This document shows, one piece after another, positions 6,761 to 12,992 of a stretch of 12,992 nucleotides of DNA (position 1 is the stretch's first letter; every line of letters starts with the position of its first letter). The notes beneath the pieces are model-generated. The model did not search any database. It was given only the letters and a program-made list of their open reading frames with translations, and was not told the DNA's origin. The position numbers were made by a program, and so were the translations under genes. The DNA is from an uncultured Lachnospiraceae bacterium. Lineage in GTDB: Bacteria; Bacillota; Clostridia; Lachnospirales; Lachnospiraceae. Location: NCBI GenBank assembly GCA_958446555.1, contig CAUCWU010000028.1:1-12992 (forward strand), read 5' to 3'.

Positions 6761-7627
6761 TTACTGATCTGATTTCGTATCGGAGGTCTTGTCAGCTTTC
6801 TCGCCGCTCATCGTCTCTTCGATCTTTTCTGGCACCTGCAAAACACCAAATTTCCACAGCAGTGGATAAATATAAGAAACACCGCGAATGTCACCGAGTG
6901 CCTTTGGACGATTTGCCTCTTTCATGTGAAATGCACTTGAAAATGCTTGACTCAAACAGCCCCATGACAGGGATTTGCTGTTCTCTCGTCTATCAACCCA
7001 CAGTTCTCTTGTCAGATTTCCATTTCTACCTTTCTTAATGGTATAGGAAAATGGAAGACCTGACATCGTAAAAAAGCGATATCCCTGATAGCAAATGGTT
7101 GTCTGCCAAAACCGAAGCTTTGCCAATTCCTCATCGCCATCCTCCACAGCCTGAAGTAAAGCTTCGTTACAAGGCTTTCGCAGAAATCCATTGCAGCCTC
7201 TGACAATGTCTTCATAAGTCTTCTCAAAATCCCCTGTGTACCAAGGATCTGCAATATCGCCGCTGTCGCCTGCAAAGCTTAGTAGCTTCTTAATTTTTTG
7301 ATCTGGATCACCACCTGCAATGCGTTTCATATTCTCGATATTTCGATCATCCATTCCGATTAGATAGTCGTATTGGTCATAATCTTCTCGGCTCATCAAA
7401 ACAGCACGCTTTCCCTCACAGGAAATCTTATATTTTGCCAGTTCCTTCTGTGCTGGCGGATAGACTGGATTTCCAATTCCATTCCAAATTTCCTCTGTGC
7501 TGGTTGCCGCCGACGCAATCAGAAACTCATTTTCCATACCGTATTTTTTTACGATATCTTTTAAAATAAACTCTGCCATCGGACTGCGACAGATATTGCC
7601 ATGGCAGACAAACAGTACTTTTTTCAT
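6761..7627 (-). CDS. Low-molecular-weight protein-tyrosine-phosphatase-like protein with unknown C-terminal domain
   Basis: Residues 1 to about 155 form a low-molecular-weight phosphotyrosine phosphatase (arsenate-reductase fold). The P-loop is CHGNICRS (8-15), that is C-X5-R-S with nucleophile C8 and R14, and the general-acid loop is DPWY (127-130) with D127. Such enzymes dephosphorylate tyrosine (sometimes arginine) on proteins; the substrate here is unknown. They are normally about 150-160 residues, but this one has 288. Residues 156-270 look like a second folded domain, with the stretches QGYRFFTMSGLPFSYTIK (181-198), ELWVDRRENSKSLSWG (208-223) and GVSYIYPLLWKFGV (249-262). The last 15 or so residues are a charged, probably disordered tail. 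I do not recognise this domain. There is no signal peptide and no clear membrane segment, so it is probably cytoplasmic. The start has a weak GGGGA site 8 nt upstream and lies 39 bp after the recD2 stop, so the genes are probably cotranscribed. Confidence 0.88.
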   Translation of the reverse strand: MKKVLFVCHGNICRSPMAEFILKDIVKKYGMENEFLIASAATSTEEIWNGIGNPVYPPAQKELAKYKISCEGKRAVLMSREDYDQYDYLIGMDDRNIENMKRIAGGDPDQKIKKLLSFAGDSGDIADPWYTGDFEKTYEDIVRGCNGFLRKPCNEALLQAVEDGDEELAKLRFWQTTICYQGYRFFTMSGLPFSYTIKKGRNGNLTRELWVDRRENSKSLSWGCLSQAFSSAFHMKEANRPKALGDIRGVSYIYPLLWKFGVLQVPEKIEETMSGEKADKTSDTKSDQ

Positions 7628-7666
7628 TCTTTTATCCCCAAATTCTATCCAATATTTTTTTGCTGC

Positions 7667-10000
7667 TTAAATCTCTCCCCGCAACCGCTCTTTGAGCAGT
7701 GTATTTCGATTGGTTACAGTTACATTTCTAACAGCATAGGCAAGCGCCTTTTTAGTTCCAATTAATACCAATATTTTCTTTGCTCTAGTGATTCCAGTGT
7801 AGAGAAGATTTCGCTGAAGCATGACAAAATGTGTCATCATAATTGGCATCACAACAATCGGATACTCTGACCCCTGCGCCTTATGAATTGTCGTCGCATA
7901 GGCATGTACCAACTCATCAAGCTCAGATACATCATATTCAACTGATCTTCCCTCAAACTCTACAAGTAGTGTTCGATCCTGCAAATCAACTGAACTGATC
8001 GTTCCAATGTCTCCATTAAATACTTCTTTATCATAGTTATTGCGAAGCTGCATGACCTTATCGCCTATGCGAAAAATCAATCCACTTCTTCGAAGACCAT
8101 CGCCCTCTGGATTTAGCGCCTGCTGCAAAGCAAGATTCAAATTGGCAGCACCAACAACTCCGCGCTGCATCGGTGTCAATACTTGAATCTGAGTGGGCGG
8201 TGTATGATAATAACGGCTAAGCTTTGTTTTTACAAGCTCTGTAATCTGCTCCACAGCCTTTTCCGGTTCTTCCTGCTCCATAAAGAAAAAGTCAGTATGG
8301 GCTCCATTTGAGATATCAGGCAATTTTCCCTCATTAATTCGATGTGCATTCATGATGATTCGGCTTGTCTGTGCCTGACGGAAGATTCGTGTCAAACGAA
8401 CGACTGGAACCACACCGGAGTCAATGATATCGCGAAGCACATTTCCTGCACCAACTGACGGAAGCTGATCGATATCACCGACCAAAATGAGCCGCATCCC
8501 CGATGGAATTGCTTTTAAAAGTGAATTCATCAGAACAATATCAATCATGGAACACTCATCTACGATCAATACATCACCGTCTAATGGATTATCTTCATTT
8601 CTTTGATAGCCTTCCGGTGGCTTATATTCAAGCAATCGGTGAATCGTCTTTGCCTCCATGCCAGTCGCCTCACTCATACGTTTTGCCGCACGCCCTGTCG
8701 GTGCTGCGAGCAAAATGCGAAGACCAAATGTGCGGTAAGCTGCTATAATGCCCTGTGCTGTTGTCGTCTTTCCAGTTCCAGGACCACCTGTCATAACCAT
8801 CACCTTTGCGACTGCTGCTTTTCGAATCGCAGTTGCCTGCACTTCGTCATACTGCATTTGAATTTTTGCCTGAATTTTTTCCACATCAATTGAGAGTTCA
8901 CTATTGCCAGTTTTCTCCCTTGCCGCGATCAGCTTTTTATAGAGTTGATCTGATGCTGGCGCATCCATCAGTCTTTTTAGTTTCGACGCAGTTCCACTCT
9001 CGGCATAATAAAAAGCCGGAAGATACAGAGCCTGAAAATCCTCAGAGGCATTGATTGACGTTTTAAGCGATGAAATTTCACTTACGGTTTCTTTCATCTT
9101 CTCATTGTTTGTTAGGATAGGCTGGCAGATCAGATCATTATCCTTTACCATCTGTTCAATTACAGATATAACCGTCTCTTTTTCTGCCTCTAAAAGCTCC
9201 ATTGCCATGCTAACTAGCTGATCCTTCTTTGCAAAGACATGTCCTTCATCTGCCAGATTGCTGAGCGCATAGAGAATGCCACTTCGCACACGCATCGGTG
9301 CATTCTTCTCAAAGCCTAACTTCTGCGCAATGCCGTCAGCCGTCTTAAAGCCAATTCCCCAGATATCATCTGCCAGACAATACGGATTTTCCTTCATCTT
9401 TTTGATACTTTCATTTTCATACTGACGATAAATTTTGGCTGCAAAAGACGTGCTGACACTGTGATCCTGCAAAAACAGCATCACATTTTTGATCTCCTTT
9501 TGGCGCTCCCAACTCTCATGAATCTTATCAATTCGTTTTTGTCCGATTCCTTCCACCTCACGCAGACGACCAATATCATTTTCAATAATATCAATTGTCT
9601 CAGTTCCAAATTTGCGCACAATTCGCTCGGCAAACTTTGGTCCCACTCCTTTGATCAGACCGGATCCCAAATATTTCTCAATACCAAACACAGTCGCTGG
9701 CAGCGTCTCCTCCCACGACCAAGCCGAAAATTGTTTGCCGTATTTGCCATCAATCTTCCAATTTCCATCAATCAAAAGAACCGACCCGATATTAACGTCC
9801 AAAAGATTTCCGACAACCGTCACCAGATCTTTTTCATTCTTAACTGCACATTTTAAAACCGTGTATCCATTCTCCGGATTTTGATAGGTAATCCGCTCTA
9901 CGACACAACGAAGTTTTATCCCATTATTTATGCTATTTGTTTTTTGAACATAACTACTCATATGATCCCCATTCGTTGATTTTTGAACTTGATTACCCAT
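7667..10000 (-). CDS. recD2: RecD2 family ATP-dependent DNA helicase (SF1B)
   Basis: A 777-residue RecD2 (B. subtilis YrrC is about 800). This 5'-to-3' SF1B helicase works without RecBC in replication-fork maintenance, mismatch and recombinational repair. An OB-like N-terminal domain (about 30-100, with ERITYQNPENGYTVLK) is followed by helix-hairpin-helix repeats IKGVGPKFAERI (116-127), VEGIGQKRIDKI (149-160) and IWGIGFKTADGIAQKLG (213-229). The helicase core shows Walker A GGPGTGKTT (405-413), motif II DECSM (481-485), motif III GDIDQLPSVG (508-517), motif V HKAQGSEY (706-713) and motif VI LYTGITRAKK (733-742). The ATG at 10000 has an AGGA site 7 nt upstream. A second in-frame ATG at codon 14, with GGGGA close by, could be used instead without losing any conserved region. 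It sits 37 bp after the HAD gene and 39 bp before the phosphatase gene; no LexA box is seen in front of it. Confidence 0.95.
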   Translation of the reverse strand: MGNQVQKSTNGDHMSSYVQKTNSINNGIKLRCVVERITYQNPENGYTVLKCAVKNEKDLVTVVGNLLDVNIGSVLLIDGNWKIDGKYGKQFSAWSWEETLPATVFGIEKYLGSGLIKGVGPKFAERIVRKFGTETIDIIENDIGRLREVEGIGQKRIDKIHESWERQKEIKNVMLFLQDHSVSTSFAAKIYRQYENESIKKMKENPYCLADDIWGIGFKTADGIAQKLGFEKNAPMRVRSGILYALSNLADEGHVFAKKDQLVSMAMELLEAEKETVISVIEQMVKDNDLICQPILTNNEKMKETVSEISSLKTSINASEDFQALYLPAFYYAESGTASKLKRLMDAPASDQLYKKLIAAREKTGNSELSIDVEKIQAKIQMQYDEVQATAIRKAAVAKVMVMTGGPGTGKTTTAQGIIAAYRTFGLRILLAAPTGRAAKRMSEATGMEAKTIHRLLEYKPPEGYQRNEDNPLDGDVLIVDECSMIDIVLMNSLLKAIPSGMRLILVGDIDQLPSVGAGNVLRDIIDSGVVPVVRLTRIFRQAQTSRIIMNAHRINEGKLPDISNGAHTDFFFMEQEEPEKAVEQITELVKTKLSRYYHTPPTQIQVLTPMQRGVVGAANLNLALQQALNPEGDGLRRSGLIFRIGDKVMQLRNNYDKEVFNGDIGTISSVDLQDRTLLVEFEGRSVEYDVSELDELVHAYATTIHKAQGSEYPIVVMPIMMTHFVMLQRNLLYTGITRAKKILVLIGTKKALAYAVRNVTVTNRNTLLKERLRGEI

Positions 10001-10037
10001 CTACCAATCCTATATTCCAAACTCATCCCACTAATCG

Positions 10038-10988
10038 TTACTTGACTTCTTTTCGATCGGTGATATGAATTGATTCTAGCTTCTCATATGCAGCTGTCTT
10101 CTCAATGATTGCCAGTAATAAGCGATCCAATTCCTGCCCCTCCCGATAATCAGCTGGCGCAAAATATCGGATTCGATTGTCGCGCATCATGCGATAGACC
10201 TTTTCTTTATCCCCAGTATCTGGATCATACACACCAATCGCATGGCCACCGTATGTATTGACCAATTTCATACTTGGAATATCGGTATCACTGTCGCCAA
10301 TATAGACGATATTTCGAAATGGCACGCGCATTTGATCAGATGGAAAGAAATCATTGACTGCCTGATCATTGACATCGAGCGTCCCCTTCTCAATTCGGAA
10401 CAAAAACTGAGTCTTGCTCGTGTAATTAATCGCCTGTGCCGGCCAAATTGCCACACCGTTCTCATCGTAATAAAATGCACTTGCATAAATTTCTTCAAAG
10501 GAGCCACGCTTTGCAATCTCTGTTCCCTCGATCATCTCTTTTAAACCAGAAGAAATAATATAATGCTCAACAATAACGCCATTTTCCTTGCCATACTGAC
10601 GGACGCGCTCAAACCATTCATCCACACCTGGAAACAAAGCTACCTTAGATCCATATTCCTCTAGCGCTTTTCGACTTAAATCAAAATGCCCTTTTGCCTC
10701 TTTTACCATCTTGTACATATAGGCCAAGTTAGAATCCATGCCATTGTCTCTTGCCATCTGATTTGACTCGGCCCAAAAGCGATCGACATGATAATTTACT
10801 GACTGAATATATCCCTGTGCCTGCATATCATCCGGTGACAATGTCTTATCAAAATCATAGCAGATTGCCAAAACTGGACGATCTTCTTTTGGTTTTCGCT
10901 TAAAGCCATATGGATTATCCTTTTCTATCAGCACATTTTCTAAAGAAGTCGCGCTAAATTCATCAAATTCTTGTCTCTGTCTTCCCAC
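10038..10988 (-). CDS. HAD-superfamily phosphatase (phosphoserine-phosphatase-like fold)
   Basis: A 316-residue HAD hydrolase, a cytoplasmic Mg-dependent phosphatase of unknown substrate. Motif I is DFDKT (45-49), with the nucleophile D45 and general acid D47. Motif II is IISSG (144-148). The motif III lysine is probably K192 in YTSKTQFLF. Motif IV is GDSDTDIPS (231-239), with the Mg-binding acidic residues. A cap region lies between motifs I and II (about 55-135), as in class I HADs. The first 38 residues are an extra N-terminal segment. The start is GTG (plus 10986-10988), chosen because AAAGGA lies 7 nt upstream and the next in-frame Met is after motif I, which would remove the active site. 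A TTG three bases further upstream is out of frame. It is the first gene of the cluster with recD2 (37-bp gap). SerB-like activity cannot be claimed from motifs alone. Confidence 0.88.
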   Translation of the reverse strand: MGRQRQEFDEFSATSLENVLIEKDNPYGFKRKPKEDRPVLAICYDFDKTLSPDDMQAQGYIQSVNYHVDRFWAESNQMARDNGMDSNLAYMYKMVKEAKGHFDLSRKALEEYGSKVALFPGVDEWFERVRQYGKENGVIVEHYIISSGLKEMIEGTEIAKRGSFEEIYASAFYYDENGVAIWPAQAINYTSKTQFLFRIEKGTLDVNDQAVNDFFPSDQMRVPFRNIVYIGDSDTDIPSMKLVNTYGGHAIGVYDPDTGDKEKVYRMMRDNRIRYFAPADYREGQELDRLLLAIIEKTAAYEKLESIHITDRKEVK

Positions 10989-11060
10989 TCAATTTTCCTT
11001 TCTATTCTGTTCTGTCTATCAAGCTTTCATTTTTGTTTTTAATTTTAGTTATTTAAATAT

Positions 11061-11094
11061 TATCAAAATGGCGACACACTTTTTTGTGCCGCCA
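11061..11094 (-). terminator. Intrinsic terminator after glmS
   Basis: On the minus strand a 10-bp stem TGGCGGCACA/TGTGTCGCCA (plus 11085-11094 with 11069-11078, one G-U pair) closes a 6-nt A-rich loop. It is followed by ATTTTGATAATATTT, a short, imperfect U-tract. It lies about 97 bp past the glmS stop. On the plus strand the same hairpin has an A-C mismatch, so the minus-strand reading is preferred. The remainder of the roughly 200-bp gap (10989-11190) is AT-rich; the promoter of the downstream HAD gene should lie there, but no pair of hexamers stands out. Confidence 0.75.
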
Positions 11095-11190
11095 CTTACC
11101 CATTAGCTATTCTCTTTTGTACGTTTGTGACCGCTGTTTGCTACAATTCAATTAATTGCTCATTATCGCACATACTAATAGGCTTTTAAC

Positions 11191-12992
11191 TTACTCAACT
11201 GTAACACTCTTTGCCAGATTTCTCGGCTTATCCACGTCAAGTCCCTTTGCGACACTGACATAATATCCCATTAACTGTAATGGAATAACAGCCAAACTAG
11301 TAGCAAAATGCTCATCAGTCTTTGGAATATATACCGTAAAGGAAACTGTATCCTCAATGTTATAATTTCCATAAGTAGTCAGACCCATCAGATAAGCACC
11401 GCGGCTCTTACACTCAACCATGTTGGAAACGGTCTTTTCATAAAGTTCAGATTGAGTGAGGACACCAATTACAAGCGTACCCTCTTCAATCAAACTGATC
11501 GTTCCATGCTTTAACTCTCCTGCTGCATAGGCTTCAGAATGAATGTAGCTAATCTCCTTCATCTTCAGACTACCTTCCAAACTGATTGCATAGTCGATTC
11601 CTCTTCCGATAAAGAAAATATCGCTAGCATTTGCCTGCTTTGCTGCAAACCACTGGATACGTTCCTTATCCTCTAAGATCTTGGAAATCTTATCCGGAAG
11701 AAGCTGCATTTCTTCAATTAAATGGGCATACTGTGCCTCATCAATTGTTCCTCGAACCTTTGCAAACTGAATTGCGAGACAATACCCTGCAATCAACTGT
11801 GTACTGTATGCCTTTGTCGTTGCAACTGCAATCTCAGGTCCTGCCAATGTATAAAATACATTATCTGCCTCTCTTGCGATTGAACTTCCAACGACATTGA
11901 CAATGCCAAGCGTCTTTAGTCCCTTTTGCTTTGCCAGACGAAGTGCTGCCAAACTATCAGCTGTCTCACCGGACTGGCTGACCACAATCACAAGTCCATT
12001 TGGATCAAGAATCATTTTACGGTAACGAAACTCGGACGCAAGCTCAACGCGAACCGGAATCTCAGCCAAATCCTCAAATACATACTGGCAAGCCACACCG
12101 ACATGATAGGCAGAACCACAAGCCACAATATAGATCTGGCTGATTGCCTTGATCTCATCCTCAGATAGTCCAACCGATGACAGATCAATCTGTCCATCCT
12201 TTACAACTGAATTGATTGTATCACGGACTGCCTTTGGCTGCTCATGAATTTCCTTAATCATGAAATGTTCAAATCCAGCCTTCTCAGCTGCCTCTGCATC
12301 CCACTTAATCTCTGTTGGCTGTTTTTCAATTTCATCGCCGTCAAGATTATAGAAGGTGATCGCGCCATTTGCCATGCGCGCCATCTCAAGATTACCGATA
12401 TAATAAACAGTGCGAGTGTACTTTAAGATTGCCGGAACATCAGATGCCACAAAACAGTCTCCATCTGCAACGCCGAGAATCATCGGGCTGTCCTTTCGTG
12501 CCACATAGATCTCACCCGGATATTCCTGAAACATCAGGGCAAGTGCATAGGAACCGCGGATGCGAACCAGTGCATGGTTGATCGCATCGACAGGTGTATG
12601 CTCATACTTTTTATAATAATAGTCAATCAGTTTTACTGCAACCTCGGTGTCAGTTGATGAGTAAAAGCTATAGCCCTTACGCTGTAACTTTTCTTTTAAC
12701 TCCTGGTAATTCTCAATAATACCATTGTGAACACCAACTACATTGCCATCGTCAGACATATGCGGATGTGCATTTGTCTCGCTCGGCTCACCATGAGTTG
12801 CCCATCTGGTATGACCGATACCACAACTACCAATGAGTGCCTGACCATTATCTGTTTTCTCTGCCAAAGATTTCAAACGACCCTTCGCTTTTACAATCTC
12901 TGTTTTCTTCTCTCCATCGCGAACCGCGAGTCCTGCTGAATCATAACCACGGTACTCTAACTTTGACAGACCATCCAAAAGAATTGGAGCAG
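11191..12992 (-). CDS. glmS: Glutamine-fructose-6-phosphate aminotransferase (partial, start beyond window)
   Basis: It converts fructose-6-phosphate and glutamine to glucosamine-6-phosphate, the first committed step to UDP-GlcNAc and cell-wall precursors. The reading frame is open to the right edge; by comparison with E. coli GlmS roughly 12 residues and the initiator Met, with the catalytic cysteine of the CGIVG motif, lie outside, so this is a window cut and not a defect. Numbering from the Leu codon at 12978, the glutaminase domain (about 1-235) shows EYRGYDSAG (8-16), GHTRWATHGEPSETNAHPH (55-73) and HNGIIENY (84-91). The first SIS domain has VACGSAYHVG (285-294), SQSGETADSLAALR (334-347) and TTKAYSTQL (387-395). 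The second has GRGIDYAISLEGSLKMKEISY (458-478) with SEAYAAGELKHG (481-492). The C-tail AKSVTVE is identical to the E. coli C-terminus and carries the conserved Lys. A glmS ribozyme, if present, would be upstream of the window. Confidence 0.97.
   Translation of the reverse strand, partial: APILLDGLSKLEYRGYDSAGLAVRDGEKKTEIVKAKGRLKSLAEKTDNGQALIGSCGIGHTRWATHGEPSETNAHPHMSDDGNVVGVHNGIIENYQELKEKLQRKGYSFYSSTDTEVAVKLIDYYYKKYEHTPVDAINHALVRIRGSYALALMFQEYPGEIYVARKDSPMILGVADGDCFVASDVPAILKYTRTVYYIGNLEMARMANGAITFYNLDGDEIEKQPTEIKWDAEAAEKAGFEHFMIKEIHEQPKAVRDTINSVVKDGQIDLSSVGLSEDEIKAISQIYIVACGSAYHVGVACQYVFEDLAEIPVRVELASEFRYRKMILDPNGLVIVVSQSGETADSLAALRLAKQKGLKTLGIVNVVGSSIAREADNVFYTLAGPEIAVATTKAYSTQLIAGYCLAIQFAKVRGTIDEAQYAHLIEEMQLLPDKISKILEDKERIQWFAAKQANASDIFFIGRGIDYAISLEGSLKMKEISYIHSEAYAAGELKHGTISLIEEGTLVIGVLTQSELYEKTVSNMVECKSRGAYLMGLTTYGNYNIEDTVSFTVYIPKTDEHFATSLAVIPLQLMGYYVSVAKGLDVDKPRNLAKSVTVE

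Noticed and set aside
9461..9856. 131-codon plus-strand ORF opposite recD2
   Set aside because: It lies fully inside the coding region of recD2, whose motifs are intact. Its predicted sequence shows no family features and no ribosome binding site was evident; a shadow frame.
12978..12992. TTG at 12978 as the true start of glmS
   Set aside because: The frame stays open to the window edge and encodes APIL, matching the expected GlmS sequence before LDGL. The real start and catalytic Cys must lie outside.
1..12992. CRISPR array, tRNA, rRNA, insertion sequence or prophage genes
   Set aside because: No regularly spaced repeats, no tRNA-like T-arm in the gaps, and no transposase, integrase or phage protein in any plausible frame.

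Overview
The window reads as a piece of a low-to-mid GC Firmicutes chromosome, most likely a Lachnospiraceae-type Clostridium relative. This rests on protein character (UvrA with zinc modules at the usual positions, a RecD2-type helicase without RecBC, a Firmicutes-style LexA box, AGGAGG ribosome binding sites) and on dense housekeeping content. It is inference from sequence, not a database match. All seven genes lie on the minus strand, so transcription runs from high to low coordinates.

In transcription order the layout is as follows. First is glmS (11191-12992, its first dozen or so codons lie outside the window), ending in an intrinsic terminator at 11061-11094. Next is a tight cluster of three genes with 37- and 39-bp gaps: a HAD-family phosphatase, the helicase recD2, and a low-molecular-weight protein-tyrosine-phosphatase-like protein with an unrecognised C-terminal half. 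This cluster ends in a strong terminator at 6671-6714. Then comes the nucleotide-excision-repair pair uvrB-uvrA, preceded by a near-consensus LexA (SOS) box overlapping the promoter region. Last is an RlmI/YccW-family rRNA methyltransferase behind a 269-bp gap, followed by 174 bp without a gene at the left edge.

Functionally, UvrB and UvrA are the damage-recognition and loading parts of excision repair and are probably SOS-controlled as one transcript. RecD2 upstream is also a DNA-repair helicase but belongs to a separate transcription unit. GlmS makes glucosamine-6-phosphate for cell-wall precursors, and the methyltransferase acts on RNA; neither is obviously linked to the repair genes.

The least ordinary parts are: (1) a GC-rich, nested-palindrome element with direct repeats between uvrA and the methyltransferase, whose edge overlaps the uvrA stop codon and which looks like a REP/MITE-type interspersed repeat; (2) the phosphatase fused to a roughly 130-residue domain I cannot name; and (3) a long-range inverted repeat in the left-edge intergenic region that could be a structured RNA. 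I see no phage, plasmid, CRISPR, tRNA or rRNA genes and no clearly new multi-gene system.
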